Shown in pieces: positions 8,298 through 15,627 of a stretch of DNA of 26,236 bases. This stretch comes from a virus. The notes beneath the pieces were generated by a model. The model had not been told where the DNA came from, searched no databases, and was given only the letters and a program-made list of their open reading frames with translations. The stretch lies in IMG/VR virus record IMGVR_UViG_3300045928_000156, positions 1 through 26,236 of that record. One strand, written 5' to 3'. Position numbers and translations under genes: made by a program. Within the stretch, counting starts at the first letter, position 1; every line of letters begins with the position of its first letter.

Positions 8298-9079
8298 TAC
8301 CAGCCACTCAGGTACGGCACGACGTACTCCGGGTCCATCGTCTGCCGGCGGTGACTGCCCATGAAGTTCGCGACGATCGTCGAGCCCTTCTGCTCCCACA
8401 CCGCGCTCGTCTCGTCGCGGTCCATCACCTGGAGGTGCGCGACCGCGTAGTGCTCGACGGCCATGTACAGCGGGTGCGGCATTTCGAGCTGGTCCTCGTC
8501 GGCGCTCAGATCCGCGAGGATCGGCACGTACCAGAGCCGCAGATCGAGGGTCATGTCGAGGGGCGGCGAGATCAGCAGGGTGCGCTCGGCCACCAGGTCG
8601 AAGGCGATGGTGTTCGGCGCCTGGTGCTCCGTGGACGACCGCAGCCCGCGCATGGCGTCCGAGTTCAGATCGCGGTGCACGAACCGCACCCACTCGTAGC
8701 CCGACGTCACGACCTCGATCAGCTTCACCTCGGTGACGTCGAAGGGGAGCTCGTACTCGGTGGTCCCCGCCACGAGGCGGAAATTGGTCGCGGCGTAGGC
8801 CACGCCGAGGATCGAGAGCGTGCCATCGGTGCTGCGCGGCGAGGACAGCAGGTAGTCGTCCTTCAGCCGCTTGACGTCCATCCACACGCGATCCTTCGCG
8901 CGGTTGATGGCCTCGATCATCTGGCTGTCGCTCCAGAACGCCGCGATCGGCTCATCGAGCGAATTCCTGACCGCCGTCTTCAGCGACGCGAGCGTCTTGC
9001 GCTGCGGATTGGTCGCGGTGGTGGGGCTCGGGGCTCCGGACCGGATGAATCCGCGCGTGACGACATGCTTGATCGGCAT
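8297..9079 (-). CDS. Head-to-tail adaptor / connector-like protein (260 aa)
   Basis: After a 25-residue Lys/Arg/Pro lead, the protein has the typical opening of podovirus adaptors: a helix (LASLKTAVRNSLDEP), then W.D.Q...AIN.A...VWMDVK (about residues 48-70). A beta-rich part follows with YELPFDVTEVKLIEV. Near the C-terminus it has LEMPHPLYMAVEHYAVAHLQ, resembling the 'p..~...l..ya...~l' helix of gp4/gp11-like adaptors. The start ATG directly follows the TAG of the upstream gene after a GAGGGTG site. It would bind the portal and prime tail assembly. The call rests on motif pattern and synteny with the nozzle-like gene, and I cannot place it in a named family with certainty. Confidence 0.65.
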   Translation of the reverse strand: MPIKHVVTRGFIRSGAPSPTTATNPQRKTLASLKTAVRNSLDEPIAAFWSDSQMIEAINRAKDRVWMDVKRLKDDYLLSSPRSTDGTLSILGVAYAATNFRLVAGTTEYELPFDVTEVKLIEVVTSGYEWVRFVHRDLNSDAMRGLRSSTEHQAPNTIAFDLVAERTLLISPPLDMTLDLRLWYVPILADLSADEDQLEMPHPLYMAVEHYAVAHLQVMDRDETSAVWEQKGSTIVANFMGSHRRQTMDPEYVVPYLSGW

Positions 9080-10150
9080 CTACGTCACCCTCGTGCGGCT
9101 GGTCGGTTCGCTGGTGTCATCCAGCAGATAGGTTTCCGCCGCCGTGCTCTTGTCGAGCTTCTTGGTCGTCCACGTGCCGGCGACGACCTCGAACTCGCAG
9201 AGGTTCTGCATGATCCTGTAGAGCGCCTGCGGGATGGTGGGGAGCACCCCGTCTGCCGCATAGGACTCGGCCATCGCCGTCGTAAAGAAGCCCGAGACGA
9301 TCTCCGCGACCGCATCGGCGGCGAGCTGCGAGGCGCCGACCGCGTTCGGCCCGAGCGCGGTGACGCTGCCGACGCTGCCCACGACGTTGCCGCCGACGTT
9401 CCCGAGCACGCTGCCGACACTCCCGACGACGTTCCCGCCGACGTTGCCGGTCACGCTGCCCACGGCGCCGGCGACACTGCCGACGCTCCCGACCACGTTG
9501 CCGCCGACGTTCCCGGTGACGCTCCCGACGGCGCCGGTCACGCTGGCCACACTCCCGTTCACGTTGCCGGTCACCGTGCCGACGCTGCCGACGACGCCGA
9601 GGCTGCTGTTGGGGCTCGCGTAGCCGGTGCCGTCGAACCACGCCTCGGCGTTGTCGGCCGCCGCGGTGTCACCGCTGATCTGGGCCAGGTTCGCGTCTTG
9701 CTTGATCGTGCCGCCCGCGTAGCCGGTGCCGTCGAAGAATCTCTCGAGGTTCGTGCTCGCGGTGCCGCCGTCGATTAGCATGTCGTTGAGCGCGGCGCGC
9801 CGGAAGCCGATCACCGGCCCGCGCCACGGCAGCACGCCGGTCACCAGGCCCGAGAACCACCCGTACCCCTCGGTGTCGTTGTTGATGCTCGCGCCGGCCG
9901 AGGCGGGAATCTCGATCGTGTAGAGACCGTCGCCGAGGTGCGTCCAGTCGTAGCTTCCGCCCGACGTCGGCGTCACCGCGGTCTGCGTCACCACGCCCGC
10001 GCTGGTCACGAAGTTCCAGACGAGATCCATGCCGGCGGCGTTGAACGCGATCGCCGTCTCGCGCGTCTTGAAGTCGGTGTCGTCGAGCAGCGCGAGCAAG
10101 TTGACCGGCACCACCACCGCGGCGTCCACGTCGACCCACAGGTCAGGCAC
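9080..10150 (-). CDS. Structural protein with Gly-Val repeat domain (356 aa, GTG start)
   Basis: The start is taken as GTG (MPDLWVDVDA) because a TAGGAG site, in which the preceding gene's TAG doubles as part of the Shine-Dalgarno, lies five bases ahead. The longer frame upstream overlaps a real gene. Residues 1-120 look like an Ig-like or carbohydrate-binding beta domain (YDWTHLGDGLYTIEIPAS, then LPWRGPVIGFRRAALNDML). Residues about 187-263 are repeats of GNVGGNVVGSVGSV with variants. The C-terminal 90 residues are helical, then beta. This combination is common in phage minor structural or tail proteins of unknown exact role. The repeat part probably forms an extended or triple-stranded fibrous rod, which is inferred. 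Confidence 0.72.
   Translation of the reverse strand: MPDLWVDVDAAVVVPVNLLALLDDTDFKTRETAIAFNAAGMDLVWNFVTSAGVVTQTAVTPTSGGSYDWTHLGDGLYTIEIPASAGASINNDTEGYGWFSGLVTGVLPWRGPVIGFRRAALNDMLIDGGTASTNLERFFDGTGYAGGTIKQDANLAQISGDTAAADNAEAWFDGTGYASPNSSLGVVGSVGTVTGNVNGSVASVTGAVGSVTGNVGGNVVGSVGSVAGAVGSVTGNVGGNVVGSVGSVLGNVGGNVVGSVGSVTALGPNAVGASQLAADAVAEIVSGFFTTAMAESYAADGVLPTIPQALYRIMQNLCEFEVVAGTWTTKKLDKSTAAETYLLDDTSEPTSRTRVT
9362..9592. repeat. Coding repeats for Gly-Val-Ser fibrous region
   Basis: On the plus strand this stretch is made of near-identical blocks such as ACGTTGCCGCCGACGTTCCC and CACGCTGCC. Read on the minus strand they give three copies of GNVGGNVVGSVGSV and several GAVGSVTGNV units. The blocks differ at third positions, so the repeat is old enough to have drifted but keeps the peptide pattern. 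Confidence 0.85.
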
Positions 10151-10158
10151 GGCGGCTC

Positions 10159-10845
10159 CTATTGCTGGGCATAGGCGTACCAGGGTTGCGTGCCGCCGCC
10201 GCCCGCAGCCACCGCGTTGAACCCCGCCATCGCGATGGCGCAATTGCGCGCGGTGGCCCACGTGTAGCCCATCGTCACACTCGCGGCGCCGCCCTCGGTG
10301 GAGGTGGCCCCGAAGACGTTGTTCGACGCGGTGGCGTTGGTCGTCACGTCGTTCGTGTCGTTGGCCTGGCCCGCGTTCGCGGTGGGGGCCTCCGTCGAGT
10401 CGCGCTTGCTGAGGAACGCCACGTAGAGCTTGTCCACCGACGCCGCGGCGTCGGTGACGGAGAGCGCCGCGGCATTCACCCCGCCGTTGTTCGAGACGGT
10501 GGCCGTCCCAAGCGCGTCGGCCGGGTCGACGCCGGTGGCGGAGCAGGCCATCCCGACCATCTGGGAGGCCACGGACAGCGTGATGACCACATCGTTGGCC
10601 CCCGACGCGGGCGCGTTGAATTCCCAGAGGTCGATGAGCGCCTGCGTGTTCCTGGCGCTCCCGATCGACGTGCCGCCGACGCCGTTGTACGTCACGCTGG
10701 AGACGACGGCCGTGGTCGACCGCGCGGCGACCCCCACCGCGAGGCCGAGATTCGCCCCGGTGTTCGTCTTCGAGAACGTCAGCGACAGGAGCGCCGTCGC
10801 GCCCGCGTCGACGACGACGTTATCGTCGAAGACTGGCGCGGCCAT
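10159..10845 (-). CDS. Ig-like beta-sandwich structural/decoration-type protein (228 aa)
   Basis: The protein is almost entirely Ala, Gly, Thr, Ser, Val and Asn, with a beta-sandwich pattern: VDAGATALLSLTFSK, SSVTYNGVGG, LWEFNAPASGANDVVITLS, VGMACSATGVDP, LYVAFLSKRDS. The YNGV...P..G...V.V pattern is frequent in phage and bacterial surface beta-sandwich proteins. It ends in a Gly stretch and aromatic tail (GGGGTQPWYAYAQQ). There is no signal peptide, so it is probably a virion surface protein. A GAGAGGCAGAGG site precedes the ATG, which overlaps the upstream 65-residue gene by 26 bases. The exact role is unknown. Confidence 0.7.
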   Translation of the reverse strand: MAAPVFDDNVVVDAGATALLSLTFSKTNTGANLGLAVGVAARSTTAVVSSVTYNGVGGTSIGSARNTQALIDLWEFNAPASGANDVVITLSVASQMVGMACSATGVDPADALGTATVSNNGGVNAAALSVTDAAASVDKLYVAFLSKRDSTEAPTANAGQANDTNDVTTNATASNNVFGATSTEGGAASVTMGYTWATARNCAIAMAGFNAVAAGGGGTQPWYAYAQQ

Positions 10846-11017
10846 CCTCTGCCTCTCGGCACAGCGTGACCCAACGCTGGGCCGCCCACGCCTCGGGCGG
10901 CAGCCACGCCGGGCGGCCCTGGCGGTACTCGGCCTCGGTCAGCTCGACGGCCCGGGAGAAATCGAGGATGCCCGTCGCAGGATCCCGAGGGACCGCCTCG
11001 TACACAACGTCGCGCAT
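10820..11017 (-). CDS. Small conserved-looking phage protein (65 aa)
   Basis: The ATG (MRDVVYEAVPRDPATG) overlaps the stop of the 210-residue gene as TGATG, and the 3' end overlaps the next ATG by 26 bases. It is a charged protein with a Trp-containing helix (LTEAEYRQGRPAWLPPEAW). No family is recognised. Coupling on both sides supports it as a real gene. An alternative longer frame reading back to 11635 is a shadow of the 210-residue gene. Confidence 0.65.
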   Translation of the reverse strand: MRDVVYEAVPRDPATGILDFSRAVELTEAEYRQGRPAWLPPEAWAAQRWVTLCREAEDGRASLRR

Positions 11018-11649
11018 CAGCGGCCTCGCCACCTCTCGCCTTGCACTCGCCCAAAGTCCCGCCGCGACGGCGTCGGGGGAATCCTGGCACTCGGCGGCGG
11101 CCCGAGCGACGCGCCCGGCGGGATGTGGCCGCCGGTCGGGATCGGCGGTCCCGGAACCGCGCCGGGCAGCATCGGATTGCTCTGGAGGCTCATCAGGGCC
11201 CGCTCGGCGTCGGCCATGTTGAAATTGCCGTGGAACGGCGGGCCGGAGAACCGCGTGCTCAGCGCCTCCATTTCTTCCGGCGTGGCCTTCAGCCCCCGCT
11301 TGGCGAAGTGCGAGAGGATCGCGTCGCGCGCCTCGGCCTCCCGCCGCACCAGCTCCTGGTCGGCCAGCACGCGCTGGCCGCGGCTCATCACCGGCGAGCC
11401 CCGCACCGGCACGTTCGGGTCGATCGGCGGTGCTGCCTGCGAGGCCGACAGGCGCATGGGCGCGGCCAGGCCCACCAGCGACGCGAGGCCGGACAGCCAG
11501 TCCTGCGCTCCCGCCTGCGGACGCTCGGCCGTCATGCCTTGCGCGTAGCGATCGAGCATCGTCCACGGATCCTGGTTCACCTCGGCGTCTTGCGGCGCCT
11601 GTCCGGGGTCCATCAGCAGCCGCGACAGGCCCCACGGCACGCTAGGCAT
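11017..11649 (-). CDS. Hypothetical protein, Pro-rich C-terminus (210 aa)
   Basis: No family is recognised. A GGAGG site seven bases ahead of the ATG fixes the start, which overlaps the end of the 171-residue gene by eight bases. Residues about 85-150 are helical and charged (RREAEARDAILSHFAKRG). The last 60 residues are Pro/Gly-rich (LPGAVPGPPIPTGGHIPPG) and likely disordered. It belongs to the head-completion part of the block by position only. Confidence 0.68.
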   Translation of the reverse strand: MPSVPWGLSRLLMDPGQAPQDAEVNQDPWTMLDRYAQGMTAERPQAGAQDWLSGLASLVGLAAPMRLSASQAAPPIDPNVPVRGSPVMSRGQRVLADQELVRREAEARDAILSHFAKRGLKATPEEMEALSTRFSGPPFHGNFNMADAERALMSLQSNPMLPGAVPGPPIPTGGHIPPGASLGPPPSARIPPTPSRRDFGRVQGERWRGR

Positions 11650-12157
11650 CGTGATGCCTCCGATCGCGGACCACGTAGCCCTCGCGCTGGATCACGTCGT
11701 CCTTGGGCGGCGCCGGGTCGCCGGGGACCTGGATCTTCCGGCCCTCGCGCCACGCCAGGGAATCGTGGAAGTCGTAGGCGGCGGCTTCCGCCCACGTCGA
11801 CACGTCACGGTCCTTGCCCTGCTCCCACGCCTCGTCGGCGGCATCGAGCTTGGCCGCGTAGCGCTCGAACCCGCCGTGCCGGTAGGTGTCGCAGTCCGCG
11901 AGGACCTCGAACACGGGCGCGCCGAGGAGCGACGGGTGGACGAAGAGCACGTTGACGTACCCCTCGCGCCACCCGTCCCAGAGATCCTTCTGCTTGCTGT
12001 GCTTACTCCACGCCGCCGGCCGCTCGCTGACGTACTGCGGGTGCTGCTCGCGCATCTTCCGCTCGATGATCCACATCTGCGTGAACCGACCCCAGCGCAC
12101 CCGCAGCAGGGGGTCGTAGGCGCGCAGGTCCTTGACGAACCCGGACGGCGGCGTCAC
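11642..12157 (-). CDS. Hypothetical protein (171 aa, GTG start)
   Basis: The frame opens with GTG three bases after the preceding TGA. An internal ATG at residue 28 (MWIIERKM) is a possible alternative start. The sequence is rich in Trp, Asp, Arg and Tyr (WRGREG-like clusters, WDGWREGYVN, WSKHSKQKD) and contains a central hydrophobic strand (VNVLFVHPSLLGAPVF). It has the look of a soluble, globular alpha/beta protein. I do not recognise a family. It lies between small head-associated genes. Confidence 0.68.
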   Translation of the reverse strand: MTPPSGFVKDLRAYDPLLRVRWGRFTQMWIIERKMREQHPQYVSERPAAWSKHSKQKDLWDGWREGYVNVLFVHPSLLGAPVFEVLADCDTYRHGGFERYAAKLDAADEAWEQGKDRDVSTWAEAAAYDFHDSLAWREGRKIQVPGDPAPPKDDVIQREGYVVRDRRHHDA

Positions 12158-12160
12158 CGC

Positions 12161-12631
12161 TCACTTGTTCGCCAGGACGGTCACCACTGGCGTATCGGCG
12201 CCGGCCACGCCGGTCGCCCCGCCCGCGGTCGTGGTGGCGCCGAACGTGAGCGCGGTCGAGAAGATCGTGTCGTCGTTGCCCGGCAGGAACAGGAGCGTCA
12301 CGCTCTTGGCCGCCGGCACCTTGAACGCGATATCCGCGCGCGTGGTGCCGAGGGTCACGCCGCCCGAGGCGACGTTGAACACCTGGACGAACGCCGGATT
12401 GGACGCGCCGGTCGGCGACGCCGCGTGAATGGCGTACACGCGCACAGGCCCGGTGCCCCACGGGGTGGACGACACCACCGCCGAGGGCGAGATCACGGTC
12501 AGGGTCAGGGCGTCGGAGAGCTCTTCCAGGTCGCCCGCCCAGCGCTTCATGATCTCCAGCCCGCGCTGCAGGCCATCGCGCTCGTACTGCGCCTTACAAG
12601 CCAGCTGGTACAGCGTCGCGGTGTTGGACAT
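12161..12631 (-). CDS. Hypothetical head-associated beta protein (156 aa)
   Basis: The ATG follows a GGGAGG site by five bases. The first 40 residues are helical (TLYQLACKAQYERDGLQRGLEIM). The rest is beta-rich, Ala/Thr/Gly/Val-heavy (VRVYAIHAASPTGASNPAFV, then KSVTLLFLPGNDDTIF). No family is recognised. Its place two genes after the major capsid gene would fit a head decoration or completion protein, by inference only. Confidence 0.68.
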   Translation of the reverse strand: MSNTATLYQLACKAQYERDGLQRGLEIMKRWAGDLEELSDALTLTVISPSAVVSSTPWGTGPVRVYAIHAASPTGASNPAFVQVFNVASGGVTLGTTRADIAFKVPAAKSVTLLFLPGNDDTIFSTALTFGATTTAGGATGVAGADTPVVTVLANK

Positions 12632-12641
12632 GGCGGCCTCC

Positions 12642-13085
12642 CTAGTGGTCGCGAATCAGGGTGCGGCTCGGCATCCCCTGATTGAAAAAGTCGGCGCGCA
12701 CGGCGCCCACGGGAATGACCTGGGCCTGGCTCCGCATCGGATCGGCCGAGTCGACGTCCCACCCCTCGATCCGGCCGGTCTCGACCTGGACGGGGCTCGC
12801 ATCGAGGATGAACTCGCCGCCGCACTCGATCACGAGCTCCGGCGGCGGGTTGATGGCGGCGAGCCGACACACAAAGCCCTCGTTGGTGTGCGCGTGCGCG
12901 TGGCCCTTCGTCAGGAGGTGCCGGGCCACCACGTAGGGCAGCGTCATCTCCTGGCGCTCGGGCGACCACTTGAACGGTTGCCCGTTGAACAGCACTTCGA
13001 GGGGCGGGGTGCCCTGCGCGCGGTCGCGCAGGGTCACCACCCGGTAGTCGATCGGCGGCGCGGACTGTTCGTCGTCGAGGAGCAT
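12642..13085 (-). CDS. Hypothetical protein following the capsid gene (147 aa)
   Basis: The start is fixed by an AGGAGG site five bases ahead, formed in part by the TAG stop of the capsid gene. The protein is acidic, with a His-rich loop (KGHAHAHTNEG, about residues 60-70) and beta strands (PELVIECGGEFILDA). No known family is recognised. Position immediately after the major capsid protein suggests a role in head assembly, decoration or completion, which is inferred. The His cluster could bind metal, but nothing else supports this. Confidence 0.7.
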   Translation of the reverse strand: MLLDDEQSAPPIDYRVVTLRDRAQGTPPLEVLFNGQPFKWSPERQEMTLPYVVARHLLTKGHAHAHTNEGFVCRLAAINPPPELVIECGGEFILDASPVQVETGRIEGWDVDSADPMRSQAQVIPVGAVRADFFNQGMPSRTLIRDH

Positions 13086-13094
13086 GGCCGCCTC

Positions 13095-14396
13095 CTAGTG
13101 GACGTGCGCCACGACGACAGTCGCGGTGACGCCTTCCAGGCGGAACGAGCTCGCGGGCTTCTCGAACGCCGAGTTGTCCCAGATCCGGTAGAAGGCCTCG
13201 AACGCATCCCTCGCCGCGGAGCCGGTGCCGACGCGGCAGAGGATCGCGCCGTCCTCGTCGGCCCACTCGCCATTGGTCATGACGTAGCGGGTGAGGAAGC
13301 TCTCGTCGATGCCGAAGATCATTCCGTAGGGGGCGTATTTTTCCGCCATGACGGTGATCCCGCCGAAGCTGAGATCCCGCCCCTTGGCCGCGCGGGTGCC
13401 GGCGTCCGGATTCAGGAGCTCCGAGCCGACATAGCGCCGGGCGTCGTTGGTCACCGCCAGGTAGGCGCGTCGCACGCTGTGGTGCATGGCGAGCAGGCTG
13501 ATGTCGCCGTCGCCGAGCTGGTCGGCGAGGTCGATGCCGCGCTGGATCACGTCGGCGGAGAGCGCGCCGACGCCGGTGATCACGTTCGCGCACCACAGCG
13601 GGTAGGTGGTGCGGTTCACGTTGTGCAGGGTCTGGACGTAGGTGCCGTCGTCGATGAGCCCGAGGAGGCCCATCATCTCCTTCTGGTAGCCGGAGTCGCT
13701 GACGTCCGTCGCGCCGGTCGTGTTCACCCGCACGATGTAGTCGTTGTCGGCGACGGCCGCGGCCATCGCGCTATCAACGGTCACGGTCTGGCCGTTCGCC
13801 GCGATGGACTGGATGGTGCGGTTCGCGGACGCGCGCATCGTCCCGGTCGCCGGATCGACGAACGCCACCGCCATCCCGGGATTCAGGAACCGCGCGCCGT
13901 TGGTCGCGCCGGCGATGCCGCCCGGCGCATCGACGGTCACCGTGGTGCCGGTGCCCGGATCGCCGTTCACGAGCGCGAACACGCCGCGCCCGTCGCCCCA
14001 GATCGCGCGCCCGCGCTCTGAGGACATGTCGGTGATGATGCCGCGCATCTCCTGCTCCATCGCCGCGGCGAACGCGTGGCGCTCGCCCTGCGAGGCTTTC
14101 ATCACCTGGGCGGTGAGCAAAACGCGGCCGTACTGATACCGCATCGGGATGCGCGTGTTGGTGTAGCCCTGCTGCTGCGCGGCGGGCAGGTTGCCGTTCT
14201 CCGCCGCCCAGCCGCTCCCCTGGTTGCGGCGCACGTGCACGGGATACGTCACGACGCGGCCGCCCCAGTCGCGCGCTTCCTTCTGCAGGAAGCGATCGAG
14301 CATCTTGACCTTGGTCGGGATGATTTCTCGAATCCCGCCCTCGTAGACGTCCTTCAACACTTCGTCGTAGGCAGTGGTGTCCTGTCCGGCTGGCAT
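13095..14396 (-). CDS. Major capsid protein, HK97 fold with inserted beta domain
   Basis: This is the main shell protein of the head. Residues 8-45 form an N-terminal helical arm, and 46-95 an E-loop-like stretch (VVTYPVHVRRNQGSGWA, then NTRIPMRYQYGRVLLTAQ). Residues 100-135 form the spine helix (HAFAAAMEQEMRGIITDMSS). Residues about 150-226 form a beta-rich insertion (FLNPGMAVAFVDPATG, TIQSIAANGQTVTV), resembling the I-domain of P22-like coats. The A-domain contains MMGLLGLIDDGTY and LLAMHHSVRRAYLAV. Length 433 aa is close to P22 gp5 (430 aa). The scaffold gene lies directly upstream, with four bases between. The ATG follows CCGGGGTAGACCT. Family identity is solid; the exact subtype is inference. 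Confidence 0.92.
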   Translation of the reverse strand: MPAGQDTTAYDEVLKDVYEGGIREIIPTKVKMLDRFLQKEARDWGGRVVTYPVHVRRNQGSGWAAENGNLPAAQQQGYTNTRIPMRYQYGRVLLTAQVMKASQGERHAFAAAMEQEMRGIITDMSSERGRAIWGDGRGVFALVNGDPGTGTTVTVDAPGGIAGATNGARFLNPGMAVAFVDPATGTMRASANRTIQSIAANGQTVTVDSAMAAAVADNDYIVRVNTTGATDVSDSGYQKEMMGLLGLIDDGTYVQTLHNVNRTTYPLWCANVITGVGALSADVIQRGIDLADQLGDGDISLLAMHHSVRRAYLAVTNDARRYVGSELLNPDAGTRAAKGRDLSFGGITVMAEKYAPYGMIFGIDESFLTRYVMTNGEWADEDGAILCRVGTGSAARDAFEAFYRIWDNSAFEKPASSFRLEGVTATVVVAHVH

Positions 14397-14400
14397 AGGT

Positions 14401-15216
14401 CTACCCCGGCATCAACTCCGCGAGCCGCTGCATGGCCTTCTGGTGCAGCCGCTGCTCGAATTGCCGCTCCTGGCCCGGCTCGGGCCGGTCCGGCAACTCG
14501 GCGCCGCGCGCACCTCCGCCACGGAGGGGCGTCGGGAGTCGCTGCATGCGCTGTTTCGTCGTGGAGAGCGCCGCGTGCTGCTGGCGACGCAGGCCCGTGA
14601 GGAACGAGGCGTTCACCTCGTTGAAGGCTTCGGCGATGACGCTGCCGTCCCCGGCCCGGAATCGCGCATCGAGATCGGGGTCCGAGCGAATGACCCCGGC
14701 CACCATCTCCTCGACGTGGCGCAGCGCCCGGGGGTCGGTCGACAACCCGGCCTCCTTGGCGAGCGTCGCGAGCTGCGCCGTGCCGTTCGACACGATGCCC
14801 CGCTGGTGCGCCTGGTGGAGCTGCTGGTAGCCCTGATAGACCTGGGGCAGCACCCGGAGCTGCTCCTGCGCCTGGAGGATGGCGCGCAGCTCGGGATCGG
14901 CCTGCATCAGGGTCTTGAGCGTGCGGGCCGCCTCCAGGACTTCCTGGGTGGGCGGCTCGACGGGCGCACGCTGGGAAGACTCGTAGCGGGCGAGGCGATC
15001 GGTGAGCTGGCGGATGTGGGCCGCGGTCTGCGCCTGGCCGGCGCGGAACTCGCGGTTCTGCGCGATCAGCTGCTGGAACCGGGGATGCTGGTGAAACGGG
15101 ACCTGCGCGTCGGGGTCCGTGTTTTGCGTCGCGGCCGACGTGGGGGACGCGCTGCTGTCGAATGCGGGGGGCGAGCCCGCGCCGCTGTCTGCGGCTACGC
15201 CTTCCATCTCGTCCAT
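14401..15216 (-). CDS. Capsid scaffolding protein-like (271 aa)
   Basis: The sequence has the composition of a scaffold: a disordered Ser/Pro/Ala N-terminus (1-40), then long Gln/Ala/Glu/Arg helices with coiled-coil character (FQQLIAQNREFRAGQAQ, AILQAQEQLRVLPQVYQGY), a helical middle (EEMVAGVIRSDPDLDARFR), and a basic Gln/Arg-rich C-terminal segment (ERQFEQRLHQKAMQRLAELM), where scaffolds usually bind the coat. It is immediately upstream of the major capsid gene and downstream of the portal region, as in P22-type phages. No Ser-His-Asp protease pattern is evident. The start lacks a clear Shine-Dalgarno; the third-codon-downstream ATG (MEGVAAD) is an alternative. The identity rests on position and composition. 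Confidence 0.7.
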   Translation of the reverse strand: MDEMEGVAADSGAGSPPAFDSSASPTSAATQNTDPDAQVPFHQHPRFQQLIAQNREFRAGQAQTAAHIRQLTDRLARYESSQRAPVEPPTQEVLEAARTLKTLMQADPELRAILQAQEQLRVLPQVYQGYQQLHQAHQRGIVSNGTAQLATLAKEAGLSTDPRALRHVEEMVAGVIRSDPDLDARFRAGDGSVIAEAFNEVNASFLTGLRRQQHAALSTTKQRMQRLPTPLRGGGARGAELPDRPEPGQERQFEQRLHQKAMQRLAELMPG

Positions 15217-15266
15217 CGGACAACCCGCGCGACACCTCGACCGCCGCGAGCTCGGCCGAAACGAAA

Positions 15267-15300
15267 TGAGGCCGTCGGGAAGATTCTCCCAACGGCCTCA
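15267..15300 (-). terminator. Leftward hairpin, likely internal terminator or processing site
   Basis: TGAGGCCGT and ACGGCCTCA (9 bp) and GGGA/TCCC (4 bp) pair around a 6-nt loop. The single non-Watson-Crick position is U-G in the minus-strand RNA but C-A in the plus-strand RNA. The structure is therefore a continuous 14-bp stem only when transcribed leftward. A modest U-rich stretch (TCATTTCGTTTCGG) follows on that strand. It stands between the 65-residue gene and the scaffold gene. Confidence 0.6.
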
Positions 15301-15316
15301 CCCGTTCCGTTCTCAG

Positions 15317-15352
15317 GCCCCCGGCGCGAGGACCGGGGCTTACGGGTCCCCG
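15317..15352 (-). other. Alternative GC-rich hairpins ahead of the terminator
   Basis: In leftward RNA three segments occur in order: GGGG, GCCCCGG and CCGGGGGC. The middle one can pair with either neighbour (about 7 bp with a bulge, or 6-7 bp). This lies just upstream of the 15267-15300 hairpin in the 169-bp gap between genes, an attenuator-like layout. No leader peptide is obvious. Confidence 0.35.
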
Positions 15353-15385
15353 TCGAGACCACCTGCGAGTTTGACTAGGTCTGCG

Positions 15386-15583
15386 TTACCGCTCCTCCAT
15401 CAACCGCCCGAGGGGCCTCTTCTGGGCGCGAGCGCGATCCTTGGCGAACTCCTGAGGGGTGTGCGTGGCGCCGGTCGAGAGGTTTTTCGCCTCCACGACC
15501 TTGCCCTTGCCGCGAAAAGCCAGGCGCACGGGTTGGCCGCCCTTCTTCGTCACGCGATAGCGGACATTGCCTTTCAACGGCAC
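15386..15583 (-). CDS. Small basic phage protein (65 aa, GTG start)
   Basis: The start codon is GTG. The sequence (GNVRYRVTKKGGQPVRLAFR, then KVVEAKNLSTG and THTPQEFAKDRARA) has the pattern of small basic phage proteins in which a two-strand beta unit, 'vRyRv..k.gk.vRLAF..gkVvEak', is followed by a short helix. I know the pattern but not a function. Codon use is as in neighbouring genes. A longer overlapping frame (15375-15620) has worse composition and is rejected. It is the last gene before the internal hairpin and may have its own promoter upstream. Confidence 0.68.
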   Translation of the reverse strand: MPLKGNVRYRVTKKGGQPVRLAFRGKGKVVEAKNLSTGATHTPQEFAKDRARAQKRPLGRLMEER

Positions 15584-15591
15584 GGCGACAC

Positions 15592-15620
15592 GATACCATC
15601 GGCATCGCCGATACCGTCAA
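15592..15620 (-). promoter_or_regulatory. Possible leftward promoter with operator-like repeat
   Basis: On the minus strand TTGACG (15620-15615) is followed at usual distance only by weak -10 candidates (TGGTAT after 16 nt, TATCGT after 19 nt). Between them is a perfect inverted repeat ATCGGC-ATC-GCCGAT (15598-15612), and GATACC occurs twice (15592-15597 and 15610-15615). This is the 44-bp gap before the 65-residue gene, one of the few gaps in the block. Confidence 0.35.
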
Positions 15621-15627
15621 GCAGAAT

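Noticed and set aside
6229-8364. Long plus-strand open frame opposite the nozzle-like gene
   Set aside because: Shadow frame caused by high GC at third positions of the real minus-strand genes; Arg/His/Gln-rich nonsense composition.
15375-15620. Alternative 81-codon frame over the 65-residue gene
   Set aside because: The GTG-started 65-residue frame has the recognisable small basic phage-protein pattern and better codon use.
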